From Syntrophomonas sp964422685 (GTDB lineage Bacteria; Bacillota; Syntrophomonadia; Syntrophomonadales; Syntrophomonadaceae): DNA of 17,163 nucleotides. Positions 7,329 to 15,635 of the stretch are shown piece after piece. Every line of letters starts with the position of its first letter. The stretch's first letter is position 1. Location of the stretch: assembly GCA_964422685.1 (NCBI GenBank), contig CAYRCG010000029.1:1-17163 (forward strand). Reading direction: 5' to 3'. The notes beneath the pieces were generated by a model. It did no database searches, was not told the origin of the DNA, and saw nothing but the letters and a program-made list of their open reading frames with translations. A program made the translations under genes and the position numbers.

Positions 7329-9545
7329 ATGAGCAGCATTGAACAGATGCCTACCCGGCACTTATCAAAATCATCGGAAAAATCACTATTACGCAGGAGA
7401 CTGCTGGATATAATAGAAAACACAAGCACTGGCACGCTATTATTGTGCTCCGTGGCGGGCTATGGAAAATCCACCCTTATAAATCAACTATTATCGCGGA
7501 GCAATACTGCAGCATTATGCACACTCAGCGACAGTGATAATGATCTGCAATATTTTCTGAAACATCTTGTGGAAGCCTTTGCTCAGTCTATTTCTCAGCT
7601 GGAAATCGATGAAGAAAATGAATCATTGCTCTTACAAGATATTGCCCGGCTGGCCAGGGAAAATGACCTGACAGTTATTTTTGACAATTGCCAGGTCATT
7701 AAGGAGGAAAAAGTTTGCCAGGCTATGCAATTTCTCATATCGGCGGCTGAAAATGCTTTTAAGCTGCTTATGGTTTCCCGCGAAATACCGGATTTTGCAG
7801 CTAGGTTTATTCTGGAGAATCGCTGTCGGCTCTTGCAGCGTGAAGACCTGGCCTTATCTGCCAGCGAAGTGGGCGAGGTAGTGAAAATACACCTTAACGC
7901 GGAAAGCCCTGAAATTGCCGGATATTTGCATACTATCACCGGAGGCTGGGCCGTCGGGGTGATGTTTTACCTCCGTGGCGGCACAGTACCATCAGAAGAA
8001 TTAGGCTTTAGAGAAGGATTTGCTGACCTTGGGCTAATAAAGAAGTACATAAGCTATGAAATATTCTCAGCTCTTCCCCCTGCCGTACTAGAGTTTGCAA
8101 AACGAGCTGCACTTCTTGACCGTTTGAGTGTGGATTTTTGTGATACCGTTCTGGAAATCAGCAACTCCCGGGAATGTCTCAGCTTCCTGGCGGAAAATGA
8201 AATATTTTTACAGCAACACCCGGAAGAGCCATCCAACTTTATTTGGATAGATATTTTCCAAAGAGTGCTGCAAGATCTGCTCACAACAAAGCAAAGAAAC
8301 CTTATCGCAGCAAAGACGCTTGAATACTATTTGAAGCAGAAAATGTATCTGGAGGCCATCAACTTCGCTTTAAAACTCGGGCAGCCGGCCTTAGTATGCC
8401 GGGCTTTATCGATCTGCGGTACGAATCTGTTGGCGGAAGAGCAGTTCGAACTCTTGGGTAAGTGTGCGTATCTGCTCGAAAACAGCAGCGAGGAGATGGA
8501 TGCTTTCATTTTTGGGACCTTGGCACAGTATTACTATGTGGTCGGCAATTATAAGCAAATGGACTACAATTTCAACATGGCGGACAGTATGTTTGGCAAA
8601 GAAAATATCTACAGCATTCAGCGTATTCTTTATCGAGGCTTATTAAAGTATAAAACTGATCCCCCTAAATATCAGAAACTAGTAAACAACGCACTTTTTT
8701 ATCTGGACGAATATAATTATAAATTACCTTTCCTGCTGCCCCAGGAGACGGGGATTTTGGAAGAGATAAAAGGCCTTAACTCCAGTGAACAGGAGAAGCA
8801 TAATGAGAAGCCGCTGAAAGTACAACAATTTGGCACTTTCAAAATCATCGTGGCTGAAGATGGCTACGAGCTATCATGGCGCACCAGAAAGAGCTTGGAG
8901 CTTTTGTCATATCTTATCAGTCTTGAAGGCAAACCGGTTGATCGAAACCATCTTTTCGATGTCATCTGGCCGGATGAATTGCCCAATAACCATGTCGCTA
9001 TGCTGCACAATATGATCTATAACACCCGCAAGGAACTCAGCGCTTATAAGCTGGAAAAACTCATTCAGTATAGGAATAAAGGCTATAGTGTGGATATGGA
9101 TATCCTTGATTGCGATGCAGAAAACATATCTGATATATGTGCGGCAATTTCCCGCAAGGATATGGATAGCCTGGTGGAGAATGAAAGGCTGCTATATGAT
9201 TATTGGGGTGAGTACCTGGAGAATATCAGCAGTATATGGGCCGCGGAGCTCAGGGAGTACTATGATAAAATGTTTGTAGACGGTTCCCTGTTGCTGGCGG
9301 ATTTTTATTGTGAGCATAGAATATATGAAAAAGCCTTGATATTTCTGCAAAATGCCCAAAAGATCGATATATTTTCGGAGGGCATTATGGAAAAGATCTT
9401 GCACTGTTATTCCCAGTTGGGGAAGTATAAGAGCCTCCGTTTGAAATATGATGAGTTTTGCGCCCTGCTGGAAAACGAACTGGCTGTCCCCGCCTCCGCA
9501 GAGCTGAAATCGGCTTATCAGAGAGCCATGAAAAGGGAGATCTAA
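7329..9545 (+). CDS. MalT-like ATPase / winged-helix / BTAD transcriptional regulator (SARP type)
   Basis: A 738-residue regulator. The N-terminal STAND-type NTPase resembles MalT/LAL activators: Walker A AGYGKST (43-49, K47) and a Walker B-like VIFDNCQ near 117-123. A helical middle follows (about 200-480). Residues about 497-590 form an OmpR-like winged helix (start QQFGTFKI, with YNTRKEL before the recognition region), and 590-735 a BTAD domain of helical repeats, as in SARP activators. Such proteins bind direct or inverted repeats near -35 and activate transcription, with ATP or a ligand controlling oligomerisation. Being embedded in the cluster, it is the likely pathway-specific regulator; this is inferred. 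AGAAGG lies about seven bases before the ATG. TATAAT at 7228-7233 is a possible -10, but no -35 is seen. Confidence 0.85.
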   Translation: MSSIEQMPTRHLSKSSEKSLLRRRLLDIIENTSTGTLLLCSVAGYGKSTLINQLLSRSNTAALCTLSDSDNDLQYFLKHLVEAFAQSISQLEIDEENESLLLQDIARLARENDLTVIFDNCQVIKEEKVCQAMQFLISAAENAFKLLMVSREIPDFAARFILENRCRLLQREDLALSASEVGEVVKIHLNAESPEIAGYLHTITGGWAVGVMFYLRGGTVPSEELGFREGFADLGLIKKYISYEIFSALPPAVLEFAKRAALLDRLSVDFCDTVLEISNSRECLSFLAENEIFLQQHPEEPSNFIWIDIFQRVLQDLLTTKQRNLIAAKTLEYYLKQKMYLEAINFALKLGQPALVCRALSICGTNLLAEEQFELLGKCAYLLENSSEEMDAFIFGTLAQYYYVVGNYKQMDYNFNMADSMFGKENIYSIQRILYRGLLKYKTDPPKYQKLVNNALFYLDEYNYKLPFLLPQETGILEEIKGLNSSEQEKHNEKPLKVQQFGTFKIIVAEDGYELSWRTRKSLELLSYLISLEGKPVDRNHLFDVIWPDELPNNHVAMLHNMIYNTRKELSAYKLEKLIQYRNKGYSVDMDILDCDAENISDICAAISRKDMDSLVENERLLYDYWGEYLENISSIWAAELREYYDKMFVDGSLLLADFYCEHRIYEKALIFLQNAQKIDIFSEGIMEKILHCYSQLGKYKSLRLKYDEFCALLENELAVPASAELKSAYQRAMKREI

Positions 9546-9594
9546 GGGGGCAGTTTGGCTTTATTTCTCTGGATAAGCTAATAAAGGGGAGTAT

Positions 9595-11664
9595 ATGGAA
9601 AAGCAAATCCCATTCATTAATCCTATTGAATATTTGGATAAGATTCTATTTCTGGCCCATTGCCGCGTACAATGCAGCCTTGCGGAAATAGGCCTCGAAA
9701 AGAAGGGAACAGGCAGTGGTAGCATCCTTCCCCGGGAGGAAATAAACACTCGTTTGGAAAACGCTTTTACTGCCGCCGGAAACGCTTTGCAAGAGGGGAG
9801 TTTCCTGCCCCTGGAGTATTTGTTCCGGCTTTTCGATTGTGATTCTTTTGAAAGACACGCAGTGCTCATTACTCTGCTCGCTCAGACTTCAGCGGATATC
9901 GCTCCGTACTTTTCTCTGATTAATAATGATAAGAATATGCCTGTAGTGACTCCCCTGGCTTTATGCCGCACTTATGAGGAGCGAGGGGATTATCTGAGAT
10001 ATTCGGCTTATTTTGCCGGGGGCTCCAAGCTTTTGAAGATTTTCATGCTTAAAAATGAAGTTGATATCTATTCCGGGCTGGCTTTGGATAGGCGTATCCT
10101 GGAATTCATTCTTGGGATCAAGGTAGAGGAATCCTATTATTCCCCTGTTGCCAGCTTGTGGACTAGAGAAGGAGCGAGCGGGGAAGAAGGGGTTTATCTG
10201 GATATAGAAGCAGCCCATAGTCTTCTTGCTTGCCTGCAAAACAGCCATGATTTCGATTTGCATTGCCTTTGCAATCTTTTCGGGGAAAAAGGTGCCGGCC
10301 GCAAAAGCTGTATCAAGTATATCGCCGGGGAAAGCGGACTTAATCTTATGTTTATTGACCTGTTGCACCTTAATTATGAAAAGGAACCCCTTATCCTAAT
10401 CGATAAAGTAATTCGTGAATGTCTAATTTTCCAGGCGGTGCCTGTTATCATAAACTTGGACCAGGAAATACCTGTGAGCATGGAAGCGCTTATTTCTTAT
10501 CTGCTCTCAGCAATCTGCGCTTACTTTGACTATTCTTTTATAATTACGGAGCAAGAGTTTCGGCCCAGGCATCTGGAAGAGGATGTTTTATTCATTGCTA
10601 AAGAATTCGGTAAGATTTCGCTGGAAACCGCAGTCAGGCTCTGGAAGAAGGAAAGTCAAAAATATATGCTGGATAAAGACCTGAATTTTTACGAAATTGC
10701 CGGAGAATTTACTTTAACACCCGGCGGAATTAAAAAGGCTGTCCGAGCGGCTCAGGCTATGGCAGATATGCACAATGATGGAATCATTACCGCCAGGGAA
10801 TTAAAGCGGGGTTGCTATAATTCCCTGCATTTCACCATGGGTACCAAGGCTATCAGGCTGGAAGCAATATATACCTGGGATGATTTAATACTGCCTCCTT
10901 ACCAAAAAAACCGCTTATTGACTGCCTGCAATCAAGTGCGCTACAAATATATGGTTTATCAAAAATGGGGCTTTCAAGACAAAATGTCCTACGGAAAGAA
11001 TATATCCATGTTGTTCACCGGTCCTCCCGGTACGGGTAAGACCATGGCCGCCCAGGTAGTTTCCCAGGAGTTGGGGCTTGAACTATATAAAATTGAATTG
11101 GCTACGGTAGTTAGCAAATATGTGGGGGAAACCGAGAAAAACTTAAATGAGATTTTTCAACAAGCTAAAAAAAGCCAGGTAATCCTATTCTTCGATGAAG
11201 CCGATGTCCTTTTCAGTAAGCGCACCGAGGTCAAAGACTCAAACGATAAATACAGCAATATGGAGGCGGCATTTCTCTTGCAGAAGATGGAGGAGTACGA
11301 TGGTATTAGCATCCTGGCCACCAATTATATACAAAATTTTGATGAAGCATTCAAACGCAGAATAAAGTTTGTCATTGATTTTCCCTTTCCCAGCCCGGAA
11401 CAACGACAGCAGCTTTGGCAAAAGGTATTCCCCCCCCGATTGCCTCTGGGTGAATTGGATTATGATTACCTTACGCAAAGATTTGAATTGTCGGGCAGCA
11501 ATATCAAAAATATCGCTCTGCACAGCGCATTTCTGGCAGCGGCCGAAGATAGTGCAAAGGTAGAGATGAAGCATATTATTGCCGCCATCCGGAACGAATA
11601 TGCCAAGAGCGGAAAAATATTTACCAAAGAAGATGCCGGTGAATACTATATGCTTCTGCAATAG
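9595..11664 (+). CDS. AAA+ ATPase of the contractile injection system (second copy)
   Basis: A 689-residue paralogue of the 2060-4303 product with the same architecture: N-terminal helical region, degenerate ATPase unit, active AAA+ module. The first P-loop reads GEKGAGRKS (230-238), with arginine in the place of the catalytic lysine. The second is intact: GPPGTGKT (476-483), FFDEAD (D534, E535), ATNY sensor 1 and AFKRRIKF. The two proteins share TWDD, CNQV and WGF motifs before the active P-loop and VSKY.GETEKN after it, but their N-termini diverge. AAGGGGAG lies four to five bases before the ATG. It follows the regulator by 49 bases and probably shares its transcript. Specialisation for different partners, or mixed hexamers, are both possible. 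Confidence 0.88.
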   Translation: MEKQIPFINPIEYLDKILFLAHCRVQCSLAEIGLEKKGTGSGSILPREEINTRLENAFTAAGNALQEGSFLPLEYLFRLFDCDSFERHAVLITLLAQTSADIAPYFSLINNDKNMPVVTPLALCRTYEERGDYLRYSAYFAGGSKLLKIFMLKNEVDIYSGLALDRRILEFILGIKVEESYYSPVASLWTREGASGEEGVYLDIEAAHSLLACLQNSHDFDLHCLCNLFGEKGAGRKSCIKYIAGESGLNLMFIDLLHLNYEKEPLILIDKVIRECLIFQAVPVIINLDQEIPVSMEALISYLLSAICAYFDYSFIITEQEFRPRHLEEDVLFIAKEFGKISLETAVRLWKKESQKYMLDKDLNFYEIAGEFTLTPGGIKKAVRAAQAMADMHNDGIITARELKRGCYNSLHFTMGTKAIRLEAIYTWDDLILPPYQKNRLLTACNQVRYKYMVYQKWGFQDKMSYGKNISMLFTGPPGTGKTMAAQVVSQELGLELYKIELATVVSKYVGETEKNLNEIFQQAKKSQVILFFDEADVLFSKRTEVKDSNDKYSNMEAAFLLQKMEEYDGISILATNYIQNFDEAFKRRIKFVIDFPFPSPEQRQQLWQKVFPPRLPLGELDYDYLTQRFELSGSNIKNIALHSAFLAAAEDSAKVEMKHIIAAIRNEYAKSGKIFTKEDAGEYYMLLQ

Positions 11665-11680
11665 TGAGGGGGTGCTTGAA

Positions 11681-12493
11681 TTGTTCGATATGGAGGAAAA
11701 AAAGCGGGATGAGGATCGGCGGCGCTCAGAGGCAATAATGCACTTCCAAGGGGAGGAAGATAGAACACTGGAAAAGACGCCGGAGGCTTATAAGCCCCAC
11801 TGGAGCGAAAGGGACGAAGCAGAGCGCCCGCGCGAGCTGTTTGCTATGGGTAATTCCTATGGGCAAATCTCCTTTGCCGCGAACCGCAAAAAGGAGATGC
11901 TTCTGGCTGTAAGCCAAAAAAGACGGCACAACAGTGAGAGTATCGAAAATGATCAGAAACAATTAAAGGGCAAGCGCAGAAGAGCTGTGGTCAATCCTAT
12001 CGGGCAGACTTATACCAACAGTTTTGACCCTATAAACAGTGCCTTTGCTATAAAAACTGGGAAAGCCCAGCCCAGCAAGCGAGTCTTGGCTTACATAAAT
12101 AAGTATGTAGAGAAAAACGGGCAAAATGAGGTGGAGGAGATGCTTCCCTTCTTAAGCCTGGAAAGGGATAGAAAAAAGCGACAGGAATTGACGAGCGCAA
12201 CAGGAAGTGCCGGCAAAAAAGCTAAAGATGCACCGCTGTTAGAGCAGGCCAAGGAAGAGCTGTCACAGACTATTTCCCAAAAGGAGCAGATGCAAACGCG
12301 TTTTCTAAAGAAAATGGAGTTTGCCCTGAGAAAAGCCAGCCTAGTAGCTGATGAAAAAGCTGCTGCTTGGCTGCATACCGGTGTTTCAGCTGTAGCTATG
12401 AGTTCCCCTGACGGAATTCCCGAAGCTGAAGAAGAAGCCCCGGAAACGGACCCTGGCGAGATCCTCCCTCCCCCTGAAAAAGGCAAGGCCTAA
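11681..12493 (+). CDS. charged hypothetical protein
   Basis: I do not recognise this protein. From TTG at 11681 it has 270 residues. GAGGGGG at 11666-11672 is eight bases before that TTG, a better fit than GTG at 11672 (overlapping the site) or ATG at 11690 (17 bases away). The first 120 residues are rich in Glu, Arg and Lys, with clusters such as KKRDEDRRR and KGKRRR. A short motif region follows (NPIGQTYTNSFDP), then a helical, coiled-coil-like stretch, and an acidic Pro/Glu-rich tail. There is no membrane segment or signal peptide. It starts 16 bases after the second AAA+ gene, so translational coupling is likely. Small assembly factor, adaptor of that ATPase, or cargo are all possible. 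Confidence 0.75.
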   Translation: MFDMEEKKRDEDRRRSEAIMHFQGEEDRTLEKTPEAYKPHWSERDEAERPRELFAMGNSYGQISFAANRKKEMLLAVSQKRRHNSESIENDQKQLKGKRRRAVVNPIGQTYTNSFDPINSAFAIKTGKAQPSKRVLAYINKYVEKNGQNEVEEMLPFLSLERDRKKRQELTSATGSAGKKAKDAPLLEQAKEELSQTISQKEQMQTRFLKKMEFALRKASLVADEKAAAWLHTGVSAVAMSSPDGIPEAEEEAPETDPGEILPPPEKGKA

Positions 12494-12672
12494 AATCCCA
12501 GGCAATTGCTTTCATATCTATAGAAGCTCTAATCCAGCTTCAGCAAAAGCAAATAAAAAGACCGCCTTATAACAATTAATATATGCTTCGATTCGTGAGA
12601 TGCTATTTTGGCGAAATATAGCTTTAATCCAGGCCATAAAATTAGATTTATTAGTGGAAATCGCGATCCTGA

Positions 12673-12704
12673 TTATTAATTTGTTTATAGTCGAGCAGTA
12701 TTAT
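12673..12704 (+). promoter_or_regulatory. promoter module for the sheath gene, shared with the first AAA+ gene
   Basis: TTATTAATTTGTTTATAGT at 12673-12691 is 18/19 identical to 1986-2004. TATTAT (five of six to the -10 consensus) follows after seven bases, the same offset as in the other copy. No ordinary -35 is seen. The arrangement suggests an activator bound over the -35 position. Confidence 0.5.
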
Positions 12705-12759
12705 TATCTAAAAGCTCATTCGCCTAAAGACTGAGAATAATTTAAAAATTTTTTCCGAA

Positions 12760-12800
12760 GGGAGGGAAATGGTTTCACCATACTGTGAAACCAGTAGGTT
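12760..12800 (+). promoter_or_regulatory. ribosome-binding site with an intervening 9-bp hairpin
   Basis: A strong GGGAGGG lies at 12760-12766, 34 bases before the sheath ATG, too far for a linear leader. Between them TGGTTTCAC (12770-12778) and GTGAAACCA (12785-12793) form a perfect 9-bp stem with a six-base loop. Folding it leaves 3 + 7 = 10 bases between the site and the ATG. No other good site precedes the ATG. Confidence 0.65.
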
Positions 12801-14534
12801 ATGGCAGAATATTTATCTCCGGGTGTTTATGTGGAAGAATTCGATTCTGGCGGAAAACCAATGGAAGGAGTGGGAACAAGTACCGCGGGCTTTATTGGCT
12901 TGGCGGAAAAAGGGCCGGTTGAAGGTGTCCCGCAATTAATAACTAATTTTACCGATTTCAAAAGGGCTTTTGGCGGCTATCTTTCTGAAAACGAATTTGG
13001 GGAGTATCGGTATCTGGCTTACGCCGTGGAGAACTTTTTTGTTAACGGCGGTTCACGTTGCTTCGTTTCCCGTGTTGCCCCGGCGGACGCTAAATCATCT
13101 GTGGGCTATGCCCCGGCAAAAGATGCGCCTGTCTTGAAGATCACGGCGAAGAACCCGGGTATATGGGGTGACAGTATCAAGGTCACCATAACACCGGCCA
13201 GTAAGGCCAAAACCCAAGTCCTTGAACTTGTCGGTGCTGAGGATGAGGCTCAGTATAGGGTGAAAAACGGCGCAGGGTTCAATCCCGGCGATACAATTGT
13301 ATTTGCAGATAAATCTAATACGCTATTTAATCGGGTAGTAAAAAATCAAGACAATATCATCACTTTTGCGGAGAAATTTTCGGAAGATGTGGTTGACAAA
13401 AACCTGGTCCCCGCCAAAACCATATCTACCTGTGAGTTCACCCTGGAGGTGAAATATAGCGATTCCGTTGAGGTTTATGAAAACCTTTCTTTCAATATCA
13501 ATGCAGCTAACCATATTGCCAAGAAAACGGCCAAATCAACGCTTATAACGGCTGAATATGCGGGTAGCGGAACCGGGGAGATTATACCCCCTTTCTTAGC
13601 GATTGCGGGAGAGCAAGCGGAGCTTGCCAGTGTAAGCCTGGCCAATGGCAGTAATGGCTCGGTTGCCTCGATTACAGCCGCTGAATTCATCGGGGTTGAT
13701 AATGGCGCCGGGAAGCGGACCGGCATACAGTCCTTCTTGGATAATGATGTAGTTTCTATCATGGCTGTGCCCGGTGTTACCGATGCCAATGTTCAGCTCA
13801 CCCTGGTTGCTCACTGTGAGAATCTGGCCAGCCGTTTCGCTGTTTTGGATATTCCCCGTGATGCCAAAACTGTAAATGATATCATCGAACATAGAAACTT
13901 CTTTGACAGTACTTATGCCGCTCTTTATCACCCTTGGCTAGAGGTATTTGATCCTCTGGATAAGAAGACAATTTCTGTTCCGCCTTCCGGTGCGGTTATC
14001 GGCATCTATGCCCGAAGTGATAACAGCCGGGGCGTACACAAGGCTCCAGCCAATGAGGTGGTCAGGGCTTGCACGGGTCTCGATTGCCAGTTTAATAAAG
14101 GCGAACAGGATATACTTAATCCCAAGGGTGTCAACCTTATCCGCAGCTTCCCCGGCCAGGGTATTCGTGTTTGGGGCGCTCGCACTGTTTCCAGCGATGG
14201 CAGTTGGAAATATGTCAATGTTCGCCGCCTGTTTATCTTCATAGAAGAATCCATTAAGGCGAATACCAGTTGGGCGGTCTTTGAGCCGAACGATGAGGTC
14301 TTATGGGTTCGCGTCCAGAGAACTATCAGTGTATTCCTCAATACCCTGTGGCGGAATGGTTCACTGGCCGGAACGACACCTGATGAAGCTTTCTTTGTAG
14401 ATATCGGCAGAGCTACCATGACCCAGGATGATATCGACAATGGTAGACTTATCTGTGTAATCGGTGTTGCACCTGTTAAGCCTGCTGAGTTTGTAATCTT
14501 CAGAATCACTCAGAAGACGGCCGTGGCGGAATAA
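12801..14534 (+). CDS. contractile tail sheath protein
   Basis: A 577-residue sheath subunit that surrounds the inner tube and contracts to drive it through a target envelope. The start YLSPGVYVEEFDSGGKP and the segment GFIGLAEKGP are hallmark sheath N-terminal motifs, and FGGYL with YAVENFFVNGG continues the family pattern. Residues about 115-290 form a variable surface insertion. The conserved C-terminal half contains YAALYHPWL, PPSGAVIGIYARSD, RGVHKAPAN, WGARTV and RRLFIFIEESI, and ends in a strand that would join the neighbouring subunits. Only one sheath gene lies in the window, whereas Afp has three. It is preceded by its own promoter module and structured ribosome-binding site, and followed 23 bases later by the tube gene. 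Confidence 0.96.
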   Translation: MAEYLSPGVYVEEFDSGGKPMEGVGTSTAGFIGLAEKGPVEGVPQLITNFTDFKRAFGGYLSENEFGEYRYLAYAVENFFVNGGSRCFVSRVAPADAKSSVGYAPAKDAPVLKITAKNPGIWGDSIKVTITPASKAKTQVLELVGAEDEAQYRVKNGAGFNPGDTIVFADKSNTLFNRVVKNQDNIITFAEKFSEDVVDKNLVPAKTISTCEFTLEVKYSDSVEVYENLSFNINAANHIAKKTAKSTLITAEYAGSGTGEIIPPFLAIAGEQAELASVSLANGSNGSVASITAAEFIGVDNGAGKRTGIQSFLDNDVVSIMAVPGVTDANVQLTLVAHCENLASRFAVLDIPRDAKTVNDIIEHRNFFDSTYAALYHPWLEVFDPLDKKTISVPPSGAVIGIYARSDNSRGVHKAPANEVVRACTGLDCQFNKGEQDILNPKGVNLIRSFPGQGIRVWGARTVSSDGSWKYVNVRRLFIFIEESIKANTSWAVFEPNDEVLWVRVQRTISVFLNTLWRNGSLAGTTPDEAFFVDIGRATMTQDDIDNGRLICVIGVAPVKPAEFVIFRITQKTAVAE

Positions 14535-14557
14535 TAAGCTGAAAGGAGCGAATTGTA

Positions 14558-14980
14558 ATGGCCTATCCACATACAAGGTTTAGATACAAGGTAGAAATCG
14601 ATGGTTTGGAAGCCGGCGGGTTTTCTGAAGTAACAGGCTTTGATGCTTCAATCGATGTGGTCGAATACCGGGAAGGTGATATGGTAACAACCCCGATGAA
14701 GCTTCCCGGACTTAAGAAATACGGCAACATCACCCTTAAACAGGGGCTGGCCGACTCCATGGTTTTATATGATTGGATAATTACCGGGGTTAATGGTGCT
14801 GTCGACAGGAAAACTATCACTATTACTCTCTTGGATGAAGAAGAATCCCCCGCGGCATCCTGGCAGGTTATTAATGCCTGGCCGATGAAGTATACAGCTC
14901 CTGACTTTAATGCAACCGCCTCCGAGGTGGCTATCGAGTCTTTGGAGATTGCACACGAAGGTATGACCCGCGTATCTTAA
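14558..14980 (+). CDS. tail tube protein
   Basis: A 140-residue protein of the phage T4 gp19-like tube family, the stacked-ring component of the inner tube. FRYKVEIDGLEAGGFSEVTGF at the start, VVEYREGD, LKKYGNITLKQG and the final SLEIAHEGM are characteristic. GAAAGGAG lies about nine bases before the ATG. It is cotranscribed with the sheath gene, and a strong hairpin terminator follows, so the two most abundant particle proteins form their own expression unit. A second tube-fold protein lies at 15859. Confidence 0.95.
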   Translation: MAYPHTRFRYKVEIDGLEAGGFSEVTGFDASIDVVEYREGDMVTTPMKLPGLKKYGNITLKQGLADSMVLYDWIITGVNGAVDRKTITITLLDEEESPAASWQVINAWPMKYTAPDFNATASEVAIESLEIAHEGMTRVS

Positions 14981-14993
14981 CGATTACTCTAAG

Positions 14994-15038
14994 TACCCCA
15001 TCCCTGCTTTATACGACCGGTATGGGATGGGGTATTTT
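14994..15038 (+). terminator. intrinsic terminator after sheath and tube
   Basis: TACCCCATCCC (14994-15004) and GGGATGGGGTA (15024-15034) form a perfect 11-bp stem, with a smaller ATAC/GTAT stem inside the loop, and TTTT follows at 15035-15038. The U-tract is short, so some readthrough into the downstream genes is possible. Confidence 0.8.
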
Positions 15039-15114
15039 CATAAAAAGAAGCAAGGCCGCCATAAATTCGGGCGAAGGCCAATAACAAGCGGGTAAAATAA
15101 AGTAGTAAATCTGT

Positions 15115-15143
15115 TTGAACTAATTGTATGCCGTCGGTACAAA
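15115..15143 (+). promoter_or_regulatory. possible promoter for the downstream structural genes
   Basis: TTGAAC (15115-15120) and TACAAA (15138-15143) are 17 bases apart, each four of six to consensus. GATAAT at 15145-15150 is an alternative -10. A promoter is expected here because a strong terminator separates these genes from the sheath-tube unit. Confidence 0.3.
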
Positions 15144-15263
15144 TGATAATATATTCCTAGGCTAGTAGCCTTCTTCATATACAGCATTGCACTTAATAGC
15201 TTTGCCTAGAAAAGCAAATGGGCTACAAGGAAAAATTAATTTGATTGCGGAGGTAATTATATT

Positions 15264-15635
15264 ATGTCATTTCAAACAGAATTTGCGTTTAACCTGCCTC
15301 GTGGATATGTGGACATGAATGGTGAGGTGCATAAGGAAGGTATAATGCGCCTGGCCAATGCGGGAGATGAGATTTTACCTTTAAGAGATCCGCGCGTTCA
15401 GCAGAATCCGGGCTACCTTACCATTATCCTCTTAGCCAGGGTAATCACCAAGTTAGGCTCAATGCCGGCTGTGGATACCAATGTGATCGAAAAACTATAC
15501 ACAATGGATATAGCCTATTTGCAGGACCTCTACCAAAGGATTAACACTATAGAGATGCCAAGCTATAAAGGGAATTGCCCCCATTGCGGGAAAGAGCTGG
15601 ATATCCCGATAAATTTTATGGAGGCCGGAATATAA
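15264..15635 (+). CDS. gpG/gp26-like tail assembly protein of injection systems
   Basis: A 123-residue protein of the family annotated in such loci as T4-type baseplate or tail assembly protein. FNLPRGYVD, GIMRLANAGDEI, LRDPRVQQNPGYL and AYLQDLYQRIN match what I know of the family, and a C-terminal CPHCG (C105, C108) gives a single CxxC. Its role is probably in building the baseplate or tube rather than in the mature needle; this is inferred. GGAGGT lies about ten bases before the ATG. Its 3' end overlaps the next gene's frame, and a slippery-type heptamer lies at 15611-15617, in the phase required for a -1 shift. Confidence 0.85.
   Translation: MSFQTEFAFNLPRGYVDMNGEVHKEGIMRLANAGDEILPLRDPRVQQNPGYLTIILLARVITKLGSMPAVDTNVIEKLYTMDIAYLQDLYQRINTIEMPSYKGNCPHCGKELDIPINFMEAGI

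Larger units (their letters stand above)
12494..12800. other. intergenic region before the sheath gene
   Basis: No gene is seen in these 307 bases. There is a weak hairpin GAAGCT/AGCTTC at 12523-12541 without a U-tract, the shared promoter module at 12673-12704, a leader of about 90 bases, and the structured ribosome-binding region at 12760-12800. Confidence 0.6.

Noticed and set aside
12769..12939. 56-codon ORF starting at the ATG nearest the strong GGGAGGG
   Set aside because: The spacing to the ribosome-binding site is only two bases, the ORF is out of frame with the sheath, and the peptide looks random. The hairpin explanation fits better.
15108..15121. Third copy of the shared promoter element
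   Set aside because: The sequence resembles the core at 11 of 14 positions, but there is no -10 hexamer at the conserved offset.
15588..15594. GGGAAAG, the lambda gpG-gpGT slippery sequence, inside the gpG-like gene
   Set aside because: In the gene's frame the codons are GGG AAA G, the wrong phase for G GGA AAG slippage, and the frame after it still matches the family. The A AAT TTT site further on has the right phase.
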